A stretch of 33,947 nt of DNA, taken from positions 1-33,947 of the forward strand of contig DATAES010000039.1 in NCBI GenBank assembly GCA_036257895.1. Reading direction: 5' to 3'. This document shows positions 1-7,791 of this stretch, in pieces; the stretch's first letter is position 1, and every line of letters begins with the position of its first letter. This stretch comes from DATAES01 sp036257895. Its GTDB lineage: Bacteria; Actinomycetota; Acidimicrobiia; Acidimicrobiales; JACDCH01. Below the pieces are notes generated by a model. It saw only the letters and a list, made by a program, of their open reading frames with translations, had not been told where the DNA came from and searched no databases. Position numbers and translations under genes: made by a program.

Positions 1-16
1 GGCGACCCGGAGTTCG
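1..16. repeat. Cut copy (right flank) of a dispersed ~50-bp palindromic repeat
   Basis: The first bases of the window match the right arm end and right flank (GGCGACCCGGAGTTC) of the repeat seen complete near 11.9 and 25.7 kb. The rest lies outside the window. Like the full copies it sits directly beyond the 3' end of a gene, here the GlsB-like gene on the minus strand. Confidence 0.6.
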
Positions 17-28
17 CAACTGGACGGG

Positions 29-283
29 TCAGGCAGTGCGCCGTCCGTCAACGGCGCCCCAGATCGCGAGGATGATGACCGCGCCGAGGAACGAGCCGAT
101 CAATCCGCTCGGCCGGAGGTCGAGGCCGTCGCCGGCGAGCAGGCTGAAGATCAAGCCGCCGACGAACGACCCGAGCAGACCGGCGACCAGCGCACGGCCG
201 TCGAGTCGTGTGCCACGACCGAGCAGCATGCTGGCGAGCCAGCCGCAGAGTGCACCGAAACCGATGATGGCGAGGATGAGCAA
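29..283 (-). CDS. GlsB/YeaQ/YmgE-type small membrane protein
   Basis: This 84-aa, almost entirely hydrophobic protein has three predicted membrane segments (about residues 2-22, 32-50, 56-77) separated by glycine-rich turns, as in the transglycosylase-associated (GlsB/YeaQ/YmgE) stress-protein family. Members are inner-membrane proteins linked to stress responses, and the molecular role is poorly defined. The start codon is TTG, chosen because an AGGAGG Shine-Dalgarno lies six bases upstream and the family N-terminus begins there. It lies 47 bp downstream of the LLM oxidoreductase gene on the same strand and may be cotranscribed. A dispersed palindromic repeat follows its stop. Confidence 0.85.
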   Translation of the reverse strand: MLILAIIGFGALCGWLASMLLGRGTRLDGRALVAGLLGSFVGGLIFSLLAGDGLDLRPSGLIGSFLGAVIILAIWGAVDGRRTA

Positions 284-330
284 CGTTGGCCTCCTGGTCG
301 GTGGCGCACCCTACTGGCCCGCGACGCGGC

Positions 331-1245
331 TTACGCGGCAGCAAGTTCCCTGAGCAACGCACGAGTGCGCTCGCGAGAGGCGGCACGGTCGTCACCGACG
401 GGGAAGGGCGCGGCCCACACGTCGGTGGCGCCCGCCTCGAAGAGCGCTTCGATCTGCGCGGTCACTGCTGGTTCGTCGCCGACGATTGCTGCGTCACCAG
501 GTCCCGGCGCGTCGCCGATGTCGAGGATGCGCCGATAGTTGGGCAGCACGCCGTAGTTGGCGAAGGCCTTCGCCGCCGTGTCACGAGCCTCCGCAACATC
601 GTCGTGGACGGCGACCGGGAGTCCGGCGACGATGCGAGGTGCCGGTCGCCCCACGACCGACGCCGCCGCGTTGATCTTCGGCGTCACGTGGCGCTCGATC
701 GATCGGGCGTTGGCCATCCACAAGATGGTCCCATCGGTCAGCTGTCCGGCGACCCGGAGGAGTCTCGGGGCCAGTGCCGAGATCATGACGCTGACGGGCT
801 GAGGCAGCGCGTTGACAGTCGGGATGTCCACACGGAAGTGCGCGCCGCGGTGGTTCACGCCTTCGCCGCGCAGCAGCGTGGTCAGCACCGTCAGGTACTC
901 CTCGGTATGCGCACCGACCTCGTCGTACGAGAGTCCGTACGCGTCTTCGATCACGATCCGGTGCGACGGGCCCACGCCGATCGTGAGCCCGGGCCGGTTC
1001 ATCGCTGCGGCGGTCGATGCGGCGCGGTTGGCTTGAAGGACTGGATGGCACGTGTACGTCTGCAACACGGCCGTGCCCAGCTCGATCGAACTCGTGGCGC
1101 GTCCGGCGAGTGCCATCGCGACGAGCGGATCGCCGAACACTGCGCTCGCGTACCAGAGGCTCGCGAAGCCGTCAGCCTCCGCTCTGACTGCTTGCTCGAC
1201 GATGCGGTCGGCGGTCGCGCCGCCGCCTGGGAGTCCGAGGCGCAT
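331..1245 (-). CDS. LLM-class F420-dependent oxidoreductase
   Basis: This 304-aa protein resembles the luciferase-like monooxygenase (TIM barrel) family in its F420-dependent branch. It starts MRLGLPGGG, has the strand/helix pattern with AMALAGRATSSIELGTAV near residues 45-65, a GLTIGVGPSHR segment near 85-95, and a C-terminal domain ending in an amphipathic helix. Such enzymes transfer hydride between coenzyme F420 and small organic substrates in the cytosol; the substrate cannot be read from sequence. The gene starts 23 bp after the winged-helix gene and is probably in an operon with it and the alcohol dehydrogenase. A flavin-dependent monooxygenase is the alternative, but actinobacterial members with this architecture mostly use F420. 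Confidence 0.85.
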   Translation of the reverse strand: MRLGLPGGGATADRIVEQAVRAEADGFASLWYASAVFGDPLVAMALAGRATSSIELGTAVLQTYTCHPVLQANRAASTAAAMNRPGLTIGVGPSHRIVIEDAYGLSYDEVGAHTEEYLTVLTTLLRGEGVNHRGAHFRVDIPTVNALPQPVSVMISALAPRLLRVAGQLTDGTILWMANARSIERHVTPKINAAASVVGRPAPRIVAGLPVAVHDDVAEARDTAAKAFANYGVLPNYRRILDIGDAPGPGDAAIVGDEPAVTAQIEALFEAGATDVWAAPFPVGDDRAASRERTRALLRELAAA

Positions 1246-1268
1246 CCCGTGAACCTACTGGCGGCAGC

Positions 1269-2360
1269 TCACTGCGAGTCCTCCTGCTCCGCGTCGGTTG
1301 TCGAATTCTCTCGAAAGGTGCTGTAGCGCTTGATGGCTGTGTCGAGTGCGCGCTGGTCGACGCGGTCGAGCGGTTGCCGAATCCGCGTCTCGACCGTCCA
1401 TCCCGACTTCCGGAGCACTGGGCGCCAGTGTCCGGCGAGCCGGCCGTCGAGCAACACGACGTGTGTGTACCCGTCGCGATAGCCCGGGACGGCAAAATCG
1501 ACCTGCGCCGTCTGCAGCACGTCGCGACTCTCGCTGTAGGAGATGATCGCTTCGTCGTAGCACTGCACCAGATCGACGCGGTGACCCACTCGTGGAGCGG
1601 TCATCTCGCGGAACCAACACGTGCGGCCGTCGATCGATCGCGACGACAGATGTGTTGCCGCCATATCGATTCCGCGGCGAGCGTCCGCCGTGCTCAGCCC
1701 CGACCACCACACGAAGTCCCTCAGCGTGGCAGGACCGCGAGTCGAGAAGTAGCGACGGGTCAGCTTCGCGATCGCTTCGTCGTCGTTGATCGCCCGGCCG
1801 GGCGCGACTCGTTCGTCGAACGCCGCGTACGTGTGTTGCTTGCCCCGCATCGGGCCACTGCAGATCACGCCGGTCAACTCGGCATGCATGACGATGTACG
1901 CGAGACGCTGGCCGTCGACGGAAACGCGGTTGTGCTCGAGCGCGTCTGCCAAGTCCCTGCGCGTCTGAGGTTCGCCAGCCACCTTGTCGGCGATGAGGTC
2001 GTTTGCTTTCGACAGCGTTCGATCGTCGAGCCCCAGATCACCACGACGTCGCGCCGTGCGGGCGAGGATCCGAGGGCCGCTCAACGCCATGAGCCAGCGC
2101 AGGTCGGTGCGGGAGACGTAGTGCCATGTGGGTCGCAGCACATGCGTACGGAGGATGTGGCCCTCGTCGAAGGCGCGGTCGACCGAAGTCGCGTCCGCGC
2201 CGCCCGCCACCCGCTGGGCCACCGACCATCGCGCGAAGGCATGCTCTTGAGACTGCATGGCCGTGAGCTGCACAACGACGGCGTGCGGCGACGGCTGCTT
2301 CGGATCCCAGAGACCGAGGCCCCGCATCCGCGTGCGCGAGATCCGATCGGCGCCGTCCAT
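1269..2360 (-). CDS. Winged-helix DNA-binding domain protein (HTH_42 family)
   Basis: The 363-aa protein matches the HTH_42 (AlkX/YcaQ-like) family. Features include LTAMQSQEHAFARWSVAQR near residues 32-50, LRPTWHYVSRTDLRWL near 75-90, FSTRGPATLRDFVWWSGLS near 205-223, and a C-terminal LLDGRLAGHWRP segment. YcaQ-type members act in DNA interstrand-crosslink repair as glycosylases, while many actinobacterial paralogues are uncharacterised. I therefore call the fold but not the activity. The ATG start leaves 8 bp to the upstream dehydrogenase gene, which suggests translational coupling. The length is normal for the family and no disruption is visible. Confidence 0.85.
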   Translation of the reverse strand: MDGADRISRTRMRGLGLWDPKQPSPHAVVVQLTAMQSQEHAFARWSVAQRVAGGADATSVDRAFDEGHILRTHVLRPTWHYVSRTDLRWLMALSGPRILARTARRRGDLGLDDRTLSKANDLIADKVAGEPQTRRDLADALEHNRVSVDGQRLAYIVMHAELTGVICSGPMRGKQHTYAAFDERVAPGRAINDDEAIAKLTRRYFSTRGPATLRDFVWWSGLSTADARRGIDMAATHLSSRSIDGRTCWFREMTAPRVGHRVDLVQCYDEAIISYSESRDVLQTAQVDFAVPGYRDGYTHVVLLDGRLAGHWRPVLRKSGWTVETRIRQPLDRVDQRALDTAIKRYSTFRENSTTDAEQEDSQ

Positions 2361-2368
2361 TGTCTCGG

Positions 2369-3364
2369 TCAGGGCGTGAGGGTGACCTTGATGGCGCCCG
2401 TCGTCTTGTCGGACGCCGTCGCGAACGCAGCTGCCACGTCGTCGAGCGGGAATTGGTGTGTTGCCAGCGCGTCCAGTTCGTCGGTCCAGCGACCGGTGAG
2501 ACGAGCGGCCGTAGCGAACTCCGGCTCCCGTTCACCGCCGCCGTAGCAGAACGATCCGAGGAGCGCGACCTCCTTCATCATCAGACGCTGCAGGTCGACC
2601 GGCATCGGCCGGTTGAACGTGCCCAGGAGGACGATTCGTCCGCCGCGTCCTACGACCCGAACGGCGTCGGCGATGGTGCCGGCTGCGCCTCCGACGCTCT
2701 CGACCACGACGTCGGGCCGATGCTCCTTTCCCCACGCGATCGCGTCGTCCTCGTGCAGCACGGTCACGCCGAGCCGGCCCGCCACTGCCCGCTGGTGCGG
2801 ATAGCGCGCAGTGACAGCGACTTCGGCGGCGCGGTCGCGAGCGACCAGTGCGGCGCACAGACCGATCGCACCGGCGCCCAGCACCAGCACCTTGGAGTCG
2901 GGCGTCAGCCGAGCGAGCCCGATGCCGCGCACGGTGACGGCGAGCGGCTCGGTCAACGAGGCGACCACCGGGTCGACGCCGTCGGGAATCGGCGCCAGGT
3001 TTGCGAGCGGAGCATCGACGAACTCGGCGAGGCCACCGTTTCGACCGAGCCCGATTCCGGGACCGGCGCGGCCGCACAGGTTGCTACGTCCGCTCAGGCA
3101 GAAGGCGCACGTCCCGCAGGTGACGTTCGGCGACGCTGCGTAGCGCACGTCGGGCAGTCCGGAAGGGCCGTCGAGGATCGTGCCGACCAACTCGTGACCT
3201 GGCGCCGTGCCGATCGGACGAGGCAGTTCGCTGTGCCAGAAGTGCAGATCGGAGCCGCAGATCCCGCACGCTTCGACCCGCAACCGCACCCACCCCTGCT
3301 GAAGCGGCCCGGGCTCTTCGTCGACGATTTCGAGGCCGCTGTCGGACCACACCGCGCGCAACAT
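2369..3364 (-). CDS. Zinc-dependent medium-chain alcohol dehydrogenase
   Basis: This is a 331-aa MDR-superfamily dehydrogenase starting MLRAVWSDSGLEIVDEEP. The catalytic zinc region ACGICGSDLHFW is near residue 35 and GHELVG follows. The structural zinc lobe has four cysteines in a C-x2-C-x2-C-x7-C pattern near residues 85-100. The Rossmann nucleotide-binding motif VLVLGAGAIGLCAA is at about 165. A longer reading frame extends to 3520, but its extra residues are not family-like and overlap the divergent gene starting at 3420, so the ATG at 3364 was chosen. It is first in a probable operon with the winged-helix and LLM genes. The substrate is unknown; sorbitol- or threonine-dehydrogenase-like relatives are possible. 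Confidence 0.88.
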   Translation of the reverse strand: MLRAVWSDSGLEIVDEEPGPLQQGWVRLRVEACGICGSDLHFWHSELPRPIGTAPGHELVGTILDGPSGLPDVRYAASPNVTCGTCAFCLSGRSNLCGRAGPGIGLGRNGGLAEFVDAPLANLAPIPDGVDPVVASLTEPLAVTVRGIGLARLTPDSKVLVLGAGAIGLCAALVARDRAAEVAVTARYPHQRAVAGRLGVTVLHEDDAIAWGKEHRPDVVVESVGGAAGTIADAVRVVGRGGRIVLLGTFNRPMPVDLQRLMMKEVALLGSFCYGGGEREPEFATAARLTGRWTDELDALATHQFPLDDVAAAFATASDKTTGAIKVTLTP

Positions 3365-3419
3365 GGAGGCCACGGTACGTCCTTGGAAACTCGACGGCCC
3401 ACGAGACACGGAGGGACGC

Positions 3420-3965
3420 ATGACGCAACGAATCGATGGCATCGATCTGAACGGTGCAGAACCTCGCATCAGAGCGGTGCTCGACGCGCAGGCAGCGAAG
3501 TGGGGAGCCCCGTTGGCCAACCACCTCGTCTATGCCCGCGTGCCCGAGATCTTCCGTGCCGTGCGCGGGATGTGGTCTGGGCTGTCGGCCGCGGAGCGCG
3601 TGGACGCGCGGTTGCATGCATTGCTCAACCGGCGCGTGGCGGCGTTGAACGGTTGCGAGTTCTGACAGGACCTCAACGCTGCAGTTGGCAGCGACTTGGG
3701 TATCGACGAGGACAAGGTCACGTGGGTCAATCGTTGGACGGAGCGGCCCGACCTGTTCGACGAACGCGAGCGGCTGGCGCTCGACTACGCGGACGCGATC
3801 ACCCTGACGGATCGCGACGTGGGCGATGCACTGTTCGAGCGTCTGCGTGAGTTCTTCGACGACGATGCGATTGTCGAACTGACCGAACTGATCGCGTGGG
3901 AGAACGCGTCGAGCAAGTTCAATCGAGCACTTCGCATCGGTTCCCAGCATCTGTCTCACCCCTGA
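3420..3965 (+). CDS. AhpD/CMD-like protein with in-frame TGA at CxxC: probable selenoprotein (CxxU)
   Basis: A 181-aa reading frame starts at ATG 3420 after a GGAGGG Shine-Dalgarno (3410-3415). It is interrupted once, by TGA at 3663-3665 (codon 82), and stays in the same frame to a TGA stop at 3965. Both halves are carboxymuconolactone decarboxylase/AhpD-like: RVAALNGCEF before the TGA and QDLNAAVGSDLG after it, then LDYADAIT and IAWENASSKFNRALR. In this family the motif reads LNGC-x-x-C, and the TGA falls exactly on the second Cys, giving CxxU if read as selenocysteine. That position corresponds to the peroxidatic Cys of AhpD. A hairpin at 3672-3700 fits a bacterial SECIS element. AhpD-like proteins are typically thiol-dependent (hydro)peroxide reductases. 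The His usually four residues after the second Cys is Asn here. The alternative is a nonsense mutation or sequencing error at that codon. Confidence 0.82.
3672..3700 (+). promoter_or_regulatory. Putative bacterial SECIS element
   Basis: The sequence just after the in-frame TGA can fold into a hairpin. The upper stem has six perfect pairs, CGCTGC (3677-3682) with GCAGCG (3688-3693), and the five-base loop is AGTTG. The lower stem pairs 3672-3676 with 3696-3700 (one G-U), with a two-base bulge at 3694-3695. The loop starts 17 nt after the TGA and has G as its second base. Both features fit the published bacterial SECIS consensus of a G in the first two loop positions roughly 16-37 nt downstream. 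Folding was done by eye. Confidence 0.7.
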
Positions 3966-4002
3966 CGTTTCGCGACCAGCCGATGTTCGGCAGGATGTAG
4001 CG

Positions 4003-4494
4003 ATGAAGTACGCCGACGGCCCGACGGTCGAAGTGGACACACTCGTGGATGCGCCCATCGACCGAGTGTGGGAGCTGGTGACCGACATCGAGCTGCCCGC
4101 CAGGTTCTCATCCGAGTTCATCGGCGCAACGTGGCTCGACGACGGGCCCGCGTTGTCCGCCCGCTTCGTCGGGCGGAACCACCACACGGCACTCGGCGAG
4201 TGGGAGACGACCTCCACCGTCACGAGGTACGAGCGCGGCCGAGCGTTCGGATGGGACGTGTCGGATCCGGAGAACCCGTCGTCGAGCTGGTGGTTCGAGC
4301 TCGAGCAGGAAGCCGAGGGCGTCCGGCTGCGCCAGGGCGCCCGCATCGGGCCGGCGCCGTCCGGGCTCACCATCGCGATCACCTCGATGCCCGACAAGGA
4401 GGAGCGGATCATCGCCCGCCGGCTCGAGGAGTTCGAGCGCAACATGCGGGCGACGCTCGAAGGAATCAAGCAGCTTGCCGAGGCGGAGGGGTGA
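4003..4494 (+). CDS. SRPBCC family protein (polyketide cyclase/START-like)
   Basis: The 163-aa protein has the hydrophobic-pocket SRPBCC fold signature: VEVDTLVDAPIDRVWELVTDI at the N-terminus, a central TTSTVTRYERGRAFGWDV strand pair and a long C-terminal helix with EERIIARRLEEFERNMRATLEGIKQ. Such proteins bind or transform lipophilic ligands and many have no assigned substrate. It lies 37 bp after the AhpD-like gene, and its stop overlaps the GTG start of the next LLM gene by 4 nt (GTGA), so the three form an operon and the LLM gene is translationally coupled. The ATG at 4003 was chosen because the domain begins there. Confidence 0.82.
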   Translation: MKYADGPTVEVDTLVDAPIDRVWELVTDIELPARFSSEFIGATWLDDGPALSARFVGRNHHTALGEWETTSTVTRYERGRAFGWDVSDPENPSSSWWFELEQEAEGVRLRQGARIGPAPSGLTIAITSMPDKEERIIARRLEEFERNMRATLEGIKQLAEAEG

Positions 4495-5534
4495 CCCTTC
4501 GAGTCGGGGTCTGGGCGATGCCGTTCGACGCGCAGGGCGTCGACTTCGTCCACGAGGCAGAACGCATGGGTGCGGACTCGGTCTGGATACCCGAGTACTG
4601 GGCCTTCGACGCGCTCACGCCGCTCGCCTTCCTTGCGCCCTCGACGTCGACCATCCGACTCGCGAGCGGGATCGTCCAGTTGGGCGCGCGCACTCCGGCC
4701 ATGCTCGCGATGTCGGCGCTGTCGCTCCAGGCTCTGTCCGGGGGACGCTTCGTCCTCGGGATCGGTACCAGCGGCCCGCAAGTGATGGAGGGTTGGCACG
4801 GCGTCCGGTTCGACCGTCCGGTCCGCCGCACCCGCGAGACCATTGAAATCATCAGGGCGATCACTGCCGGCGAACGACTCGACTACCACGGCGAGGTCTA
4901 CACGCTTCCGCTCCCGGACGGGGAGGGGCGCAGCATCCGCACCGCCGCACCACCGGCGCACGTCCCCATCTACGTCGCTTCGCTCGGACCGGCGAACCTG
5001 CGCTTGACGGGCGAGCTCGCCGACGGGTGGATCGGCAACTCGTTCTTCCCGGAGACCGCCGATGTCTTCCTAGAACCGATCCGACAGGGCGCGGCCGCCG
5101 CGGGAAGAGCGCTCACGGATCTCGACCTCACGGTTTCCGTCAGCGTCGAGTTCACAGATGACGTCGAAGAGGCCGGCCGCCGGCACGCGGAGGGCTATGC
5201 CTTCACGTTCGGCGCGATGGGATCAGCCACGCGCAACTTCTACAACGACGCGTTCGCGCGTCAGGGTTATGGCGACGACGTCCATGAAGTCCAGCGACTC
5301 TGGCTCGCCGGCGATCGCGATGGCGCACGTGAGCGAGTACCAATCGCCATCGGTCTCGGCACCAACCTGATCGGAACCGACGACATGGTGCGTGAACGGC
5401 TGCGGCTCTACCGCGATGCCGGCATCACGACGTTGCGCGTCGGACTCTCCACCGGTCCCGGTCCCGGCGGCGAGGTGATCGATGTTCAGCTCGACCGCCT
5501 GGGCCGGCTCCTCGATCTGGTGCGCGAGGTTTAG
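4491..5534 (+). CDS. LLM-class F420-dependent oxidoreductase
   Basis: A 347-aa luciferase-like TIM-barrel protein starts at GTG 4491 (VTLRVGVWAMPF), overlapping the SRPBCC stop by four bases. The open frame reaches back to 4068, but that part only shadows the SRPBCC gene. Visible family motifs are GADSVWIPEYWAFD (about 30-43), IRLASGIVQLGARTPAMLAM (about 60-80), LSGGRFVLGIGTSG (about 85-98) and PIYVASLGPANLRLTGELADGW (about 160-182), as in F420-dependent reductases such as methylene-H4MPT reductase-like proteins. Its TAG stop interleaves with the TAA stop of the convergent antiporter gene. The substrate is unknown, and pairing with an AhpD-like and an SRPBCC protein suggests small-molecule catabolism or modification. 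Confidence 0.87.
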   Translation: MTLRVGVWAMPFDAQGVDFVHEAERMGADSVWIPEYWAFDALTPLAFLAPSTSTIRLASGIVQLGARTPAMLAMSALSLQALSGGRFVLGIGTSGPQVMEGWHGVRFDRPVRRTRETIEIIRAITAGERLDYHGEVYTLPLPDGEGRSIRTAAPPAHVPIYVASLGPANLRLTGELADGWIGNSFFPETADVFLEPIRQGAAAAGRALTDLDLTVSVSVEFTDDVEEAGRRHAEGYAFTFGAMGSATRNFYNDAFARQGYGDDVHEVQRLWLAGDRDGARERVPIAIGLGTNLIGTDDMVRERLRLYRDAGITTLRVGLSTGPGPGGEVIDVQLDRLGRLLDLVREV

Positions 5535-6724
5535 CGCTCGGATCCCGCGCGAGCCGACGACCGGCTCGGCCGGTCGACGAACTTGGCCAGCAACGGGGAC
5601 ACGATCGCGGTGACGAGCACGAAGGCGGCAGAGACCGACGAGAGATCACCGCCGTCAACGAGCCGGGCTCCGAGGCTTGCGATCACGATGGAGAACTCGC
5701 CACGGGCTGCGAGCGCCGCGCCGGCACGCCGTTGGCCACGCTGGCCGACACCGATCCGCTTCGTCGCGAGACGCGCGGTCAGGAATTTGGTTGCGACCGC
5801 GACCACCGTCAGCGCGAGCGCGGGCCAAGCGACGCTGACGAGATCGGAAGGCAGCAGTTGGAAGGAGAAGAACAGGAAGAACGTCGCGGCGAACAGGTCG
5901 CGCAATGGCGCGACGAGCGCGCCCGCACGGTGCTGGACGGGCCCGGAGAGCGCCAGCCCGACCAGGAACGCGCCGATCGCCGCGGACACGTGCACCTGCT
6001 CGGCGAGCCCGCCGACGAGCAGCGTCAGCCCGAACACTGACAGCAACAACGCCTCGTCGGATCCACCGCTCAACGCTCGGCTCAGGTGATCGCCGAACCG
6101 GAGTGCGAGCGCGAGGATCACGGCCACCGCGCACAACGCGCCGAGCACACTCAGTGCGGTCGGGCCGAATGCCTGCTTGGCGACGAGAGCGCCGACGACC
6201 GGCAGGTAGACCGCCATCGCCAGGTCCTCGATCACGAGGAGATTGAGGACCGCGGGTGTCTCGCGATTCGCCATCCAGTCGAAGTCGTTGATCAGCTTCG
6301 AGACGACGCCCGATGAGCTGACCCACGTCGCGCCGCCGAGCAGGATCGCGGCGACCACCTCCCAGCCGAGGAGCAGTCCACACGCGAAGCCAGGAAGGAA
6401 GTTCAGCACCGCGTCGGCGATGCCGGTGACCGCGCCGGAACGAAGTCCCGCCTTCAACTCGTCGCCGGTGTATTCGAGGCCGAGCGTGAGCAACAGCAAC
6501 AACACACCGATGTCGGACGCCCGCGAGATGAAGTCCTCGCTCACGTCGAACGTCACGAACCCGCCGTCGCCCACCGCGAGCCCGGCCAGCAGGTACAGGG
6601 GCACCGGCGGGATACCGAGACGATCTGCGAGCCGCGCGAGCAAGGCCAGACCGATGGCCACGACGCCGAGCTCGATGAAGGCGAGCGGGGTGTTGCCCGT
6701 CGTGGCCGCCAGGACCGAGATCAC
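5531..6724 (-). CDS. CPA2-type cation:proton antiporter (KhtU-like)
   Basis: The 397-aa polytopic membrane protein has about 12 hydrophobic segments and no cytosolic tail. It carries CPA2/KefB-type features: a first helix pair ending RLGIPPVPLYLLAGLAVGDGGF, LLLTLGLEYTGDELKAG near residue 80, GGATWVSSSGVVSKLI near 130 and SAAIGAFLVGLALSG near 250. Members exchange K+ (or Na+/NH4+) for protons across the membrane. It starts 4 nt inside the preceding KhtT-like gene (overlap 6721-6724), which gives the usual regulatory-subunit/antiporter order. The absence of a fused TrkA domain fits a separate KhtT subunit. Confidence 0.87.
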   Translation of the reverse strand: MISVLAATTGNTPLAFIELGVVAIGLALLARLADRLGIPPVPLYLLAGLAVGDGGFVTFDVSEDFISRASDIGVLLLLLTLGLEYTGDELKAGLRSGAVTGIADAVLNFLPGFACGLLLGWEVVAAILLGGATWVSSSGVVSKLINDFDWMANRETPAVLNLLVIEDLAMAVYLPVVGALVAKQAFGPTALSVLGALCAVAVILALALRFGDHLSRALSGGSDEALLLSVFGLTLLVGGLAEQVHVSAAIGAFLVGLALSGPVQHRAGALVAPLRDLFAATFFLFFSFQLLPSDLVSVAWPALALTVVAVATKFLTARLATKRIGVGQRGQRRAGAALAARGEFSIVIASLGARLVDGGDLSSVSAAFVLVTAIVSPLLAKFVDRPSRSSARAGSER

Positions 6725-7200
6725 GATGCAAGCAGTGAGCGAAGCTGTGCGAGTCCTTCCGGTGTGCCGACGGCCACGGCGACGTCCCCTGCCTCGATCA
6801 CGAGGTCCGGGCCGGGTGCTGGGATCGTCTGCTGATCGCGCAGGATGGCGACGATCGACGTACCCGTTCGGCTTCGGTACCCGCCTTCCGCGATCGTCGA
6901 ACCGGCAGCAGTCGAGCCCTGGGTCACGGTGACCCAGTCGAGGGCGAGTCCTTCGACGCGTTGCATCGCGCTCGCGGACGCGGCGACTTGGGGCACGCCG
7001 AGGATGCTTGCCAGCGTCGCCGCATCATCGCTGTCGAGTTCGAGGATCGTTCGGCACGTGTCCGCATCGTGCCGGTCGTAGAGGGAAAGATCCTGCCGTC
7101 CGCCGCGGTGTGCGACAACCGCTATGCGCTCGCCGCGTGCCGACGTGAACTCGTAGCGAACACCGACGCCGGGCAGCTGCACCTCCGTGATCTTGCGCAT
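6721..7200 (-). CDS. Antiporter regulatory subunit with RCK_C/TrkA-C domain (KhtT-like)
   Basis: This soluble 159-aa protein has two parts. An N-terminal segment of about 70 residues begins MRKITEVQLPGVGVRYEF, as in KhtT/AmhM proteins. A C-terminal TrkA-C domain (about 85-155) holds GSTIAEGGYRSRTGTSIVAI and a PDLVIEAGDVAVAVGT strand-turn. KhtT proteins gate the partner antiporter in response to pH and nucleotides such as c-di-AMP. Gene order and the 4-nt overlap with the antiporter gene support a two-component KhtTU-type exchanger. The ATG at 7200 lies 66 bp after the kinase gene stop. Confidence 0.87.
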   Translation of the reverse strand: MRKITEVQLPGVGVRYEFTSARGERIAVVAHRGGRQDLSLYDRHDADTCRTILELDSDDAATLASILGVPQVAASASAMQRVEGLALDWVTVTQGSTAAGSTIAEGGYRSRTGTSIVAILRDQQTIPAPGPDLVIEAGDVAVAVGTPEGLAQLRSLLAS

Positions 7201-7266
7201 CGACGCTCCTCATGTTCTTCGAGTCACACAGTCGAATCTTGCACCGTAGGCGGAGTGCGGGGCGGA

Positions 7267-7773
7267 TCACTCCGAAAGGAAGGTGAGAGCTCGCACAACG
7301 TTGGCGTCGATCGATCTCGTGCTGTCGAGCACGAGTCGTTGCTGCGTCCACGGTTCGAACTCCGCCCGCCACCGAAGCACGTCGTCCCAGGATGGTTCGA
7401 CCAGCGGATCGAGCGGGCGCTTGCGCGCCGCCAGCCGTCGTCGATGGATCGCCTCGTCCGTGCAGACGACCTCGATCGCTTTCACGACTGCCGCTGTCGT
7501 TACAGCTGCCGACCGCCAGAGGTCGCGACCCACCTCGAGGTAGTTGGCCGCGTCGGCGATGACCGTCATGCCGAGCTCGAGCTGCAGCTGCGCCATCGCG
7601 GCGCCGGCTTTGTATGCGGCGAGCCCTGTCTCGAACGATTTCGGTATTCCGGAGCGCACGATCGCCGCTTCGATCGGGTCCACGGAGATCACCGGGGCGT
7701 GCAGTCGAAGGGCGAGCGCATTCGCGATCGCTGACTTCCCGACCCCTGGCAGTCCGCTCATCATCACGAGCAC
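7267..7773 (-). CDS. P-loop AAA-type small-molecule kinase, unknown substrate
   Basis: The 168-aa protein carries a Walker A motif GLPGVGKS (residues 7-14) directly after the first strand. An ISVDPIEAAI segment near 30 and a VIADAANYLEVGRDLW segment near 72-88 resemble the second strand and Walker B-like region of zeta-toxin/gluconokinase/chloramphenicol-phosphotransferase-type kinases. A basic lid stretch RRRLAARKR (about 115) follows. The start is GTG at 7773; ATG codons three and four residues later are alternatives. It is downstream of soxR by 18 bp and upstream of the KhtTU-like pair. The substrate cannot be predicted. Confidence 0.75.
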   Translation of the reverse strand: MLVMMSGLPGVGKSAIANALALRLHAPVISVDPIEAAIVRSGIPKSFETGLAAYKAGAAMAQLQLELGMTVIADAANYLEVGRDLWRSAAVTTAAVVKAIEVVCTDEAIHRRRLAARKRPLDPLVEPSWDDVLRWRAEFEPWTQQRLVLDSTRSIDANVVRALTFLSE

Positions 7774-7791
7774 GGACCGGAGTCTGCTCGA

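Noticed and set aside
3663..3665. Reading the AhpD-like gene as a pseudogene or as two separate small genes
   Set aside because: The single TGA falls exactly on the active-site Cys, the frame is otherwise intact, and a SECIS-like hairpin follows. A second start at 3696 would leave out the active site.
2360..3850. Plus-strand open frame of 496 codons over the dehydrogenase and AhpD-like genes
   Set aside because: No protein family features, and it crosses two supported genes in another frame.
3084..4961. Long minus-strand open frame (625 codons) opposite the AhpD-like, SRPBCC and LLM genes
   Set aside because: Arg/Pro/Ser-rich translation without domains; a GC-driven shadow of three well-supported plus-strand genes.
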